The position numbers were made by a program, and so were the translations under genes. A stretch of DNA of 64,000 bases from Solimonas sp. (lineage in GTDB: Bacteria > Pseudomonadota > Gammaproteobacteria > Nevskiales > Nevskiaceae): assembly GCA_030149365.1 (NCBI GenBank), contig JASBRP010000057.1, positions 38,727 to 102,726 of the forward strand, in the 5' to 3' direction. The first letter of the stretch is position 1. Every line of letters starts with the position of its first letter. The notes beneath the pieces are model-generated. The model made no database searches, had not been told where the DNA came from, and saw only the letters and a program-made list of their open reading frames with translations. Positions 26,518 through 34,166 of the stretch are shown piece by piece.

Positions 26518-26968
26518 AGCGGCGGCCGCCCTTGACGCTGCCGGGCGGCGGTTCGTTGACCACGGCCCAGAACACGCCCAGGTCCGCGATTGCGGAAACG
26601 AACTGCTTGAATTCGACCGGCTTCACCACGTAGGCGTTGACGCCGAGGGAATAGCTCTTGAGGACGTCGGTCTCGGCTTCCGAGCTGGTCAGCATCACGA
26701 CCGGCACCGCGCGCAGCGCCGGATCGGAGCGGACGGCCTGCAGCACTTCCAGGCCATTGACCTTGGGCAACTTGAGGTCCAGCAATACCACTGCTGGGTT
26801 GCCCTCGGGGCGACCGGCGTACTCCGCCTCGCGGCGCAGGTACTCCAGCGCCTTGGCGCCGTCACCTACGGTGACGACCTCGTTGGCGAGCTGGCTACGC
26901 TCCAGCGCCAGCAGCGTCAGCTCGAGGTCGCGCTTGTCGTCCTCGACCAGCAGGATCGGTTTGAGCAT
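26507..26968 (-). CDS. Single-domain response regulator (Rcp1-like)
   Basis: A 153-residue stand-alone receiver of the Rcp1 type that often partners phytochrome kinases. Visible are the acidic pocket (LLVEDDKRDLEL), the phospho-acceptor Asp in VVLLDLKLPKVNG, the Thr/Ser switch in VVMLTSSEAE and the Lys in YVVKPVEF. There is no output domain. ATG 26968 overlaps the phytochrome stop (ATGA), so translation is coupled. It should receive phosphate from the bacteriophytochrome and may pass it to the hybrid kinase encoded next. Confidence 0.92.
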   Translation of the reverse strand: MLKPILLVEDDKRDLELTLLALERSQLANEVVTVGDGAKALEYLRREAEYAGRPEGNPAVVLLDLKLPKVNGLEVLQAVRSDPALRAVPVVMLTSSEAETDVLKSYSLGVNAYVVKPVEFKQFVSAIADLGVFWAVVNEPPPGSVKGGRRYVS

Positions 26969-29139
26969 CAAGACTCCTCCCCACGTCGGGGCATGGTGAA
27001 TCCAAAGACCGCTCCCTCGTCCTTCGCGCCGCGGGCCCACACGGTGCCGCCGTGACGCTCGACGATGCGTCGTACGTTCGCCAGGCCGATGCCGGTGCCG
27101 TCGAAATCCTCGGCCTGGTGCAGGCGCTGGAAGACATTGAACAGCTTGTCCACGTACTGCTGCTCGAAGCCGACGCCGTTGTCGCTGATCTGCAGGCCGG
27201 TGCCCTGGGCGTTGGACACGGGCTCGATGGAAATCCGCGGCGACTCCCGCTTGTGGCTGTACTTGATCGCGTTGGAGAAGAGGTTGCGCACCACCGCCTG
27301 GAGCAGGAAGGCATCGGCCCAGATCGGCACCATCGGCGTAGGGCATTCCCACTGCACGCGGCTGCCCTCCGGCAGCAGGCGCATCTCCGTCACCAGTTCC
27401 TCGATCATCAATTGCGTGTCGACCGATTCCTTGCTCAACGCAAGACGGCCGAGACGGGAGAACTCCAGCAGCGCGTCGACCAGGCGGCCGGCCACTGCCG
27501 CCGCTTCCTTCACATGCCCGAGGTAGCGGCGCGAGCGCTCGCTCAGCTGGGGGGCGTCATCCTCGAGCACCAGGTCCACGTAGCCGGCGATGTGACGTGA
27601 TGGGGCGCGCAGGTCGTGCGAGACCGTGTACGAGAATGCCTCCAACTCCTTGTTGGTGCGGGCCAGTTCCTCGCTGAGCTGGGCCATTTCCTCGGCGCGG
27701 CGCAGCACGATCTCGACCAGTGCCTGGCGCAGTTCGTGGACCGTGGCTACTTCGGCCTGGCCCCAGGGCAGGGAGCGGCCGCGAACCTGCTCCTGCCAGC
27801 TCGCGAAGCTGCGTCGCGGATGCAGGCGGCCGTCCGCGGCATCGGGCTTGCGCGGCTCGCCGGCCCAGCGGATGGTGCGGACGAACTCCGGGCGGAACCA
27901 GATCACCAGGTGGCGGTGCACCTGCGACAGCGAGATCGCCAGCAGGCCGGCGGCGGTGGCGCAGGAGGCCAGCTCCGGCACCTGTTCCCACAGCCGGTCG
28001 GTGTGCACCATGTCGACCTCCTGGGCGGCCATCCAGTCCGCCAGCGCCCGGATCTGGCCGGGCTCCGGCACCTCGCCGAGCGTCCAGCACTGATCGTCCA
28101 GTACCACCGCGGCGCCGCGTGCGCGCGCCAGCCGCAGCAGCGCCTCCTCGCTCACCAGGCGTTGCAGGCTGGAGTCGCTGTCCTGCAGTGCTGCGACGAT
28201 CCGCAGGGTCAGCTGGCGCAGCTCCAGCCGCGCATGGGCGTCGGCGGATTCCTCCTGCGCGGCCACCTGCAGGGACAGCAGCCGGCCGAGGTGCTCGCAG
28301 GCGATGCGCGTCTGCAGCCGGACCTGGCGGGCGTGATTGTCGTGGCAGGAGATCATGCCCCAGAGCCGCCCATGCACGACGATGGAAACCGACATCGAGG
28401 CGAGGGTGCCCATGTTGCGCATGAACTCGAGGTGCACCGGCGAGACGCTGCGCAGCGCGGCGAATCCCAGGTCGAGCGTGCGGGCGTCCAGTCCGCCGGA
28501 CAGCGCCCGCAGCGGCACCGGCGTGTAGTGGGCGTCCGGGATCAGGCGGATGTGGTTGACCAGGTAGAGCTGGCGCGCTTGCGCGGGAATGTCGCTGGCG
28601 GGGAACCAGTGTCCTGCGTAGGACTCGTGGTCGGCATCGCGGGCTTCGGCCAGCACTTCGCCGTGATCTTCGTCGTTGAAGCGGTAGACCAGGCAGCGGC
28701 CGAAGCCGGTCAGGGCCTTGATCTCCGCCGCGGCGAGCGCCGCCAGTTCGTCGATGGAGCGCGCCTCCTGCAGGCGTGGCAAGACGTTGCGTGCCAGCAT
28801 GTAGATCGGCGCCGACAGGGACGGTTGCGCCGTCGCGGGCTCGAACTCGATGATGATGCCCGCCGCGATGGCATGGGCACTGAAGTCCCAATCGCCGCCC
28901 GCGATGGCTGCGGTGCCGATGAAACAGGGTCCTTCGCCGACGCGCAGCTCGCGCAGGGACGCGGCATGCCGCGGCAGCAAGTCCTGCCACTCGGAGGGCG
29001 GCGGAGCATTGTCGCTGCAGGCCAGGGGCAGGCCGCTGCCCGCATCCACCAGCAGCAGCCAGCCGTGCGGCTGGATCGCGCCGGGCACCCGGATGGGCTC
29101 GCTGGCGCAGTCGGCGAAATCAGGCGACGGCAGGTTCAT
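26968..29139 (-). CDS. bphP: Bacteriophytochrome histidine kinase
   Basis: Red/far-red photoreceptor kinase, 723 residues. The layout is PAS2-GAF-PHY-HisKA-HATPase_c. The biliverdin-binding Cys11 sits in the canonical CASEPIRVPGAIQPHG. The GAF domain has the chromophore-pocket motif FPASDIPAQARQLY and the later H of the ISCHDN segment. PHY shows VIWFRPE. The kinase core has H-box FSYTVSHDLRAPSRHI and ATP motifs NLFSNAIKYS, ISDNGVGFE and GTGIGLANVRRIV. Nothing key is missing, so it should be photoactive. The haem oxygenase gene just upstream (20-nt overlap) makes its chromophore. The response regulator follows with a 4-nt overlap. Confidence 0.95.
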   Translation of the reverse strand: MNLPSPDFADCASEPIRVPGAIQPHGWLLLVDAGSGLPLACSDNAPPPSEWQDLLPRHAASLRELRVGEGPCFIGTAAIAGGDWDFSAHAIAAGIIIEFEPATAQPSLSAPIYMLARNVLPRLQEARSIDELAALAAAEIKALTGFGRCLVYRFNDEDHGEVLAEARDADHESYAGHWFPASDIPAQARQLYLVNHIRLIPDAHYTPVPLRALSGGLDARTLDLGFAALRSVSPVHLEFMRNMGTLASMSVSIVVHGRLWGMISCHDNHARQVRLQTRIACEHLGRLLSLQVAAQEESADAHARLELRQLTLRIVAALQDSDSSLQRLVSEEALLRLARARGAAVVLDDQCWTLGEVPEPGQIRALADWMAAQEVDMVHTDRLWEQVPELASCATAAGLLAISLSQVHRHLVIWFRPEFVRTIRWAGEPRKPDAADGRLHPRRSFASWQEQVRGRSLPWGQAEVATVHELRQALVEIVLRRAEEMAQLSEELARTNKELEAFSYTVSHDLRAPSRHIAGYVDLVLEDDAPQLSERSRRYLGHVKEAAAVAGRLVDALLEFSRLGRLALSKESVDTQLMIEELVTEMRLLPEGSRVQWECPTPMVPIWADAFLLQAVVRNLFSNAIKYSHKRESPRISIEPVSNAQGTGLQISDNGVGFEQQYVDKLFNVFQRLHQAEDFDGTGIGLANVRRIVERHGGTVWARGAKDEGAVFGFTMPRRGEES

Positions 29140-29734
29140 GCTGCATCTGCTGGAACGTTTCGATCAGGAGATCGAAGGTGGCGCAGGCGGACTGCGCGGC
29201 CTCCGCCCTGGCCGCGGCGGAGTCGGGGACCTCCCGCGCGAGGAGTTCACGGAATTCGCGCCAGCGACGGCCCGTATCCGTGCCCCAGCCATGGAAGTAG
29301 GCGCCGCCGCGATCCGGTGTCACGCCCAGCGAGACCGACAACCGGCGCGAGATCACCTGCCCGCCGAGCGCGGATCCGGCGAGCACGTACCAGGAACCGA
29401 GGGCTGCGGCCGTGTCCGGCAGCGGCAGGCGTGAGGGAAGATGAAGAGAGGCCGTCGATGGCGCTGCACCCAGCTCCAGCAGGTCGCGGCGCAGCAGCTG
29501 CAGGCGGCAGGACTCGTCGAAGCGCAGGGCGAGTGCCTCCGGCAATGCCTGGCGCAGATGCGGCTCCCATCCGCGCAGGAAGGATTCGAAGCCGCGGAGC
29601 ACCGCGACATAGCGCGGCCGGTCCAGCGCAGCATCCAGCCGCAGCAGGTTTTCGAGGGCGGCATGCTTCGACGAGCTTGCCTTGCGCAACGCTTCCAGCA
29701 CCGGTTCCGCGGCGCGTCCTTGATCATTGACCAC
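29120..29734 (-). CDS. bphO: Biliverdin-producing haem oxygenase
   Basis: Haem oxygenase that makes biliverdin for the bacteriophytochrome encoded next. It is 204 residues from GTG 29734, the normal length for BphO. The probable proximal His lies in SSSKHAALENLL, and the distal-helix motif is WYVLAGSALGGQVISRRL. An in-frame TTG at 29842 would add 36 residues unlike the family; AAGGAG lies about 12 nt before the GTG, which is long spacing, so the start is not certain. It is the first gene of the light-sensing operon. Confidence 0.85.
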   Translation of the reverse strand: MVNDQGRAAEPVLEALRKASSSKHAALENLLRLDAALDRPRYVAVLRGFESFLRGWEPHLRQALPEALALRFDESCRLQLLRRDLLELGAAPSTASLHLPSRLPLPDTAAALGSWYVLAGSALGGQVISRRLSVSLGVTPDRGGAYFHGWGTDTGRRWREFRELLAREVPDSAAARAEAAQSACATFDLLIETFQQMQHEPAVA

Positions 29735-29912
29735 GATTCGAGCGCACTCCTTGCACTTCGCTTTCCTCGATTGTGGCGAAACGGCGGCAACTTCGCCAAG
29801 GTAGAGGCGCGATTCGGCCCGGAAGCCCGCCGTTACGTGCAATTTGCGGAAATTTCCGTGGATTCCGTGCGGCCTGCAATGCCGCGGACGAGCGCTTGTC
29901 CGCGGCAGTGGG

Positions 29913-30884
29913 TCAACGCGAAAAGCTGACGCCCAATCCCACCCGCGTCACTTCGCGGTTGTAGTCGATCAGGCTTTCGCCGTAGCCCTGCCAGACGTAG
30001 AAATTCCAGAATGCGTAATTGGACAGCGGCGCACTGTAGTTGAGGTTGATGGCGCCGCGGCCGGTGCCGGGATTGAGGCGGCCCATCATGCCGATGCGAT
30101 GGCGCCGGGCGCCGAACAGGTTGCGCTGCAGGTGCAGCTCGCCGTAGCCGTAGTAGTTCTCGATGTTCGGATTGTCGTCCCGCTTGGGATCGTCGAGCGG
30201 GCGGTCGTCGTCCTCGGGCAGGCGGTACCAGAGCTTGAGGTAGGCCAGCGTGTTGGGGTTCTCCCAGAAGCCGGCGGCGTAGATGCGATTCCAGCTGCGG
30301 GAGTCGGGAATCTCCTTGCCGTTGGACTCGTGCTCGGCGCCCAGGTCCAGGCCCCAGGTCTTGAGGCGGTCGTTGGGCTTCCAGCGGTAGAACACTTCCG
30401 GGTTGTAGTTGGTCTCGCGAAAGGGGCGCGAGCGATCGGTGTCGAACACCTGCCAGAACGACTTCTGAGAGTAGGCGAAGTAGAAGTTGGAACCGAGGAT
30501 GCGCTGCTTGAAGCTGATCTGGAAATAGGTCTCGGCTTCCTGCTCGCCGTCCTCCAGGCCGTCCACCCAGCTCACTGGCAGGACGAACATCGGCCGGTGA
30601 AAGGACAAACCCGGCTTTTCGGCCACCAGGGCGAACACCACCGGATCGCGCCGCAGGTTTTCGAACAGCAGCGCGTTGTCGTCCACCGTTTCCTTGGGAG
30701 CCACGGTGATCACCGGCAGTTCCTCGCCGGTGAGATCGGGTTCGGGCGAGTCCAGGTTCGGTTCGGTCTTGCCGCCGTCGGTGGACGGTAGCTTGGTTTC
30801 CGCCGGGATCTCGATCGGCTCCTTGTCCTGGGCCGGGGCTACGGAGGGCAGCAGCAAGGCAAGGGCGAGCAACGCGGTGCGCAT
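29913..30884 (-). CDS. pldA: Outer-membrane phospholipase A (OMPLA)
   Basis: Calcium-dependent outer-membrane phospholipase A1, 323 residues. A signal peptide (about 18 residues, ending APAQ) is followed by an acidic, flexible N-terminal stretch (about 20-90) and the 12-strand barrel. The catalytic His and Ser are in LGAEHESNGKE, and the Asn in SRSWNRIY, matching H142/S144/N156 of the E. coli enzyme. The C-terminus GLGVSFSR is a typical last strand. ATG 30884 has GGAG 10 nt upstream. It lies downstream of a terminator and is transcribed alone. Confidence 0.92.
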   Translation of the reverse strand: MRTALLALALLLPSVAPAQDKEPIEIPAETKLPSTDGGKTEPNLDSPEPDLTGEELPVITVAPKETVDDNALLFENLRRDPVVFALVAEKPGLSFHRPMFVLPVSWVDGLEDGEQEAETYFQISFKQRILGSNFYFAYSQKSFWQVFDTDRSRPFRETNYNPEVFYRWKPNDRLKTWGLDLGAEHESNGKEIPDSRSWNRIYAAGFWENPNTLAYLKLWYRLPEDDDRPLDDPKRDDNPNIENYYGYGELHLQRNLFGARRHRIGMMGRLNPGTGRGAINLNYSAPLSNYAFWNFYVWQGYGESLIDYNREVTRVGLGVSFSR

Positions 30885-30905
30885 CGGTTCAGGTCTCCAT
30901 CAACG

Positions 30906-30926
30906 AAAAAGCCCGCAAAAGCGGGC
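30906..30926 (-). terminator. Rho-independent terminator after the AbiEi-like gene
   Basis: A GCCCGC-AAAA-GCGGGC hairpin (30911-30926) followed on the minus strand by five T. It lies 29 nt after the stop of the AbiEi-like gene and separates it from pldA. Confidence 0.85.
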
Positions 30927-30954
30927 CTGTACGGGAACCGGTTCGTCACTGGAA

Positions 30955-31563
30955 TCAGTGGGCCAGGGCATCCACGTAAGGCTTCATCACGCGCTCGACA
31001 CGGCACAGCTTTGCAAAATGCCAGAGCTTCTTCATGTTCAGCGTGCGCTCGTTCATCGCTGAGCGCAGTGCATCGACCGCGATATGCGGACCGATCTTGT
31101 TGCGGAACTTGAAGAGGTCGGCGAGCGTCTTCTCCAGACTGTAGACGCGAACCTTTACGTTTTCCACCACGTGCGTCTCCACACCCTCGGTGAACGCGGG
31201 GCCGCCGAGGCGTGCCACCTTGATCTCCGGGTAGTCGACGCGCGGGCGTGCGGCGCGGCGCTCGATGGCGACGTAGACCTCGTCGTTGTTCTGCTCGCCG
31301 ATGCCGTGGAAGGCGAGAGCAGAGCGCAGGCAGATCACGCCGTTGGGTACGGCGCGACCGACGATGGCGAGCGACACGCTGGCATCAACGTTGGTATCGG
31401 CGAGCACGTAGCTGCCGCGTCCGACTTTCTTGATCAGCCCCTTGTCGCAGAGACGACGCAGGTACTCCGCCTGAATGCCATGCGGAACCAAATCCTTCGG
31501 ACGCAGCACACCGAGCTTTTGTGCAAGCTGGATGATGCGTTCGGATTTGCTGTGCTCGTCCAT
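30955..31563 (-). CDS. AbiEi-family antitoxin/transcriptional regulator without visible toxin partner
   Basis: A 202-residue protein of the AbiEi antitoxin family. An N-terminal winged helix (KLGVLRPKDLVPHGIQAEYLRRLCDKGLIKKVGRGSYVL) is followed by the AbiEi middle domain (PNGVICLRSALAFHGIG, then ERRAARPRVDYPEIKV) and the C-terminal part (VRVYSLEKTLADLFKFRNKIG). In type IV systems AbiEi represses its operon and neutralises the nucleotidyltransferase AbiEii. Here no AbiEii gene follows: a terminator comes 29 nt after the stop, then pldA on the same strand. Base composition is lower in GC than its neighbours, and the spacer upstream is AT-rich, which suggests transfer. It may act as a stand-alone regulator. 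Confidence 0.85.
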   Translation of the reverse strand: MDEHSKSERIIQLAQKLGVLRPKDLVPHGIQAEYLRRLCDKGLIKKVGRGSYVLADTNVDASVSLAIVGRAVPNGVICLRSALAFHGIGEQNNDEVYVAIERRAARPRVDYPEIKVARLGGPAFTEGVETHVVENVKVRVYSLEKTLADLFKFRNKIGPHIAVDALRSAMNERTLNMKKLWHFAKLCRVERVMKPYVDALAH

Positions 31564-31967
31564 CGTCGCGGAGGATTCGTGAGTAACCGGCTGAATTGCT
31601 CAAATGTGTAAACATTTAAGAACATGTGCGAAAGGATTGCAAGCGAAAAATTCTTTACGCTGAACATCAACAACCCTTGTCAAGTACCCGTCAACAATAA
31701 AAAAATCCCCCTTGACCACTGTGGTCAAAAAATGATCGGAAATAAGTATTTCCCGTGACTATCAAGGAGTTCCGCCCTGGCGGACGGCTTTTGGGGGGAT
31801 GGGAACCCGGTTTTTGCACCAAATCAGTGCAATTTGGCCTTCCGAATGGCTCCGATGGCCGGGCCTCGGGGAGTGCGCTGCGGCACACGAAGCGGGGGCG
31901 GGCACCCCCATAATGACGCCCCGGGGCCCCTTATCCACCCCTCGATCGCCGCCATGCTCTGGACTTG
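31564..31967. other. AT-rich intergenic region between AbiEi-like gene and adenylate cyclase
   Basis: A 404-nt spacer without a credible gene. The part at 31600-31760 is much richer in A+T than the rest of the window. It contains a TTGACA (minus strand, 31683-31678) that could be a -35 element for the AbiEi-like gene, a 17-bp palindrome at 31712-31728, a TCCGCC-CT-GGCGGA hairpin at 31771-31784, and TTGCAC-N7-GTGCAA at 31814-31832. It may mark a transferred segment. Confidence 0.6.
31712..31728. promoter_or_regulatory. Perfect 17-bp palindrome, candidate operator
   Basis: TTGACCACTGTGGTCAA reads the same on both strands around one central base. It lies 149 bp upstream of the AbiEi-like start and 29 bp upstream of its possible -35. 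AbiEi-type antitoxins bind inverted repeats ahead of their own gene, so this is the best operator candidate. A run of A precedes it on the plus strand. Confidence 0.45.
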
Positions 31968-33338
31968 ATGAGCGACTTCACCCCTCACATCCTGGTTTCG
32001 ATCGTCGCGCTCGGCATGGGCCTGGCCTTCGTCTCCGCCGACCGGCGCTCGGCCACCTCGCGTGCGCTTGGCGCGGGCCTCGGCCTGATCGGCATCAGCA
32101 TCTACCTCAACGTGCGCTACATCGGCGATCCCGCCAGCGCGCCGTCCTGGTCCGGCTGGCTGGCGCTGCCGGAATCGCTGGCGATCATGTCGATCCTGGA
32201 GTGGATCCTGCGCGTGCGCCGCACGATCCCGGCGGCCCCGGAGGTCAACGTCGCGTTCGGCGATCGCGTGCTGCGCGTGGGCCAGGCCGCGGCGCTGCTC
32301 TACGGGCTGCTGTCGATCTGGCTGCCGCAGCTGCGCATCAGCAGCTTCCTGCGCGTGTTCAATCATCCGGAGTCGCTGCTCACCGGCGGCTTCTGGCTGT
32401 TCTTCACGCCGGTGGCGGTGTCGGTGCTGGCGGGGCTGGTCGGCATCATCCTGGTGTTGAACCGCCGGCCGGACCGCGCCGAGCGCGTGCGCGTGCTGGC
32501 GCTGGCCGCGGCCGTGCCCTTCCTGCTCGCCGGCTTCCTGCTGCCGCTGCACCAGGCGGCGATCTCCACCGTGCTGGGTGAGGTCATCTTCCTGGTGGGC
32601 GCGGTGCAGTACCACGTGCACCAGGGCCGGCGCGGCCAGTTCCTGTCACGCTTCCTGTCGCCGCAGGTGGCGCAGCTGGTAGCCGAGCGCGGCCTGGACC
32701 GCGCGATGCGCGAGAACTACATGGAGATCACGGTGGTGTGCTGCGACCTGCGCGGCTTCACCGCCTTCGCCGCCGAGCAGCCCTCGGGCCGGGTGCTGCA
32801 GGTACTGCGCGAGTACTACGAGGCGGTGGGCAAGGCGGTGGCGGACTTCGGCGCCACGATCAAGGACTATGCCGGCGACGGCATCCTGATCCTGGTGGGC
32901 GCGCCGCTGCCGATCACCTTCCATGCCCGCTGCGGCATCGAGCTGGCGCGCCGTATCCGCAGCGTCACCGTGCCGCTGACCGCGGAATGGGGCACCGCGA
33001 CGGCGCCGCTGGGCATCGGCGTGGGCGTGGCCAGCGGCGTGGTGACGCTGGGCATCATCGGCACCCACTCGCGCCTGGAGTACACGGCGGTGGGTTCCAC
33101 CGTGAACCTGGCCTCGCGCCTCTGCGACCAAGCCCTCCACGCCGAGATCCTGGTGGCCGAGCGCACCGTGGAGCTGGCGGGCGAGGTAGGCCTGAAGGAG
33201 CGCGTGCCGATGACGGTGAAGGGCTATGCCGAGCCGGTGCGCAATTTCAGCCTGGTGCTGGACGCGGCGCGGAATGCGGAGATGTCCGCGCTTCCTCCCG
33301 CATTGGCAGCCGCGGAGCCGCCGACGATCAGCACCTGA
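31968..33338 (+). CDS. Membrane class III adenylate/guanylate cyclase
   Basis: A 456-residue membrane cyclase. The first 210 residues hold six to seven hydrophobic helices. A class III catalytic domain follows from about 245. Metal-binding Asp residues are in VVCCDLRGFTAF and DYAGDGILI, and the ribose/transition-state Asn and Arg are in TAVGSTVNLASRLC. Nearby GIGVGVASGVVTLGIIG is also typical. The substrate-choice residues were not assigned with confidence, so ATP or GTP is open, although such bacterial proteins are usually adenylate cyclases. ATG 31968 is chosen over TTG 31965; the ribosome site is weak. It stands alone. A cNMP-binding oxidoreductase is encoded 9 kb away. Confidence 0.85.
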   Translation: MSDFTPHILVSIVALGMGLAFVSADRRSATSRALGAGLGLIGISIYLNVRYIGDPASAPSWSGWLALPESLAIMSILEWILRVRRTIPAAPEVNVAFGDRVLRVGQAAALLYGLLSIWLPQLRISSFLRVFNHPESLLTGGFWLFFTPVAVSVLAGLVGIILVLNRRPDRAERVRVLALAAAVPFLLAGFLLPLHQAAISTVLGEVIFLVGAVQYHVHQGRRGQFLSRFLSPQVAQLVAERGLDRAMRENYMEITVVCCDLRGFTAFAAEQPSGRVLQVLREYYEAVGKAVADFGATIKDYAGDGILILVGAPLPITFHARCGIELARRIRSVTVPLTAEWGTATAPLGIGVGVASGVVTLGIIGTHSRLEYTAVGSTVNLASRLCDQALHAEILVAERTVELAGEVGLKERVPMTVKGYAEPVRNFSLVLDAARNAEMSALPPALAAAEPPTIST

Positions 33339-33414
33339 TTAGGACCCTAGCCAGGTTGCCGATGGCAAACCGGATTTCGTTTGCTCAGGGGGCTAAAGCA
33401 AGGCAGGCCATGAG

Positions 33415-33530
33415 GGTGTGAAGAAACCGTAGCGAGCGCCCCGAGGTTGCATCGAGGAGCGGAGTCGTACTGGAGTACGGCGAGCACCGGAGATGCAAGA
33501 ACGGGGCGCTCGGTAGGTTTATTCACATCC
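33415..33530. repeat. Long fold-back repeat element
   Basis: A 116-nt imperfect palindrome. Outer arms are GGTGTGAAGAAACC (33415-33428) against GGTTTATTCACATCC (33516-33530). Then CGAGCGCCCCG (33433-33443) pairs perfectly with 33502-33512, TTGCATC (33447-33453) with 33492-33498, and CGTACT (33466-33471) with AGTACG (33474-33479) at the tip. It fills the gap between the convergent cyclase and thioredoxin-like genes. It has no coding potential. It could serve as a two-way transcription end or be a dispersed repeat. Confidence 0.8.
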
Positions 33531-33533
33531 TTA

Positions 33534-34133
33534 TCAGTACTTGATGCCGCAGCCGTAGGGCTTGGTCACGGCTTCGGTCACCGGCTTGCCGGCCAGGGCT
33601 TCGGCCAGCGCCAGCTTCACGTAGGGCTTGGCCTTGGGGATGTCCTCGGCGTCGGCGCTGGCGATGCTGTCGATGCCGCCCATGTACACCAGCGTGCCCT
33701 TGGGATCGATCACGAACATGTGCGGCGTGGTCTTGGCGTCATAGGCGTGGCCGATCTTGCCGCTGGGGTCGAGCAGCACGGCGGTCGGTGCCGCGCCACG
33801 CTCCTTGGTCAGGGCATTGGCCTGCTTGCCGTCTACATGGCCCTGCTTGCCCGGTGCCGAGGAGATCACCGTCAGCCAGGTCACGCCCTTGGCGGTCTCC
33901 TCCTTCTGCAGCGACTGCATGTTGCCGGCGTAGTGCTTCTTCACGAAGGGGCACTCGGCGTTGCTCCACTCCAGCACCACGAACTTGCCGCGGTAGTCGG
34001 AGAGCTGCACGGTCTTGCCGTTGCTGTCGGTCGCCGAAAAGGCCGGGGCCGGTTCGCCGACCTTCGGCGCGGCCTGGGCGGCGGCAGTGACGCCGAGGGC
34101 GGCGGCGAGGACCAGCATCTTCATCATGCGCAT
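33534..34133 (-). CDS. Exported thioredoxin-fold (peroxiredoxin-like) protein
   Basis: A 199-residue periplasmic protein of the AhpC/TSA-redoxin type. The signal peptide ends near AQAA. The fold is clear: VGEPAPAFSATDSNGKTVQLSDYRGKFVVLEW, then NAECPFVKKHY, and later TTPHMFVIDPKGTLVYMGGID. The usual CXXC is reduced to a single Cys in ECPF, so it resembles one-Cys peroxiredoxin-like or resA-like proteins rather than a disulfide reductase. ATG 34133 has GGAG 7 nt upstream. It directly follows the DsbD-like gene (33 nt), which could supply reducing power. Confidence 0.8.
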   Translation of the reverse strand: MRMMKMLVLAAALGVTAAAQAAPKVGEPAPAFSATDSNGKTVQLSDYRGKFVVLEWSNAECPFVKKHYAGNMQSLQKEETAKGVTWLTVISSAPGKQGHVDGKQANALTKERGAAPTAVLLDPSGKIGHAYDAKTTPHMFVIDPKGTLVYMGGIDSIASADAEDIPKAKPYVKLALAEALAGKPVTEAVTKPYGCGIKY

Positions 34134-34166
34134 CGGGGGGCTCCGTGTTTCAGTGGGTAGTGGGGC

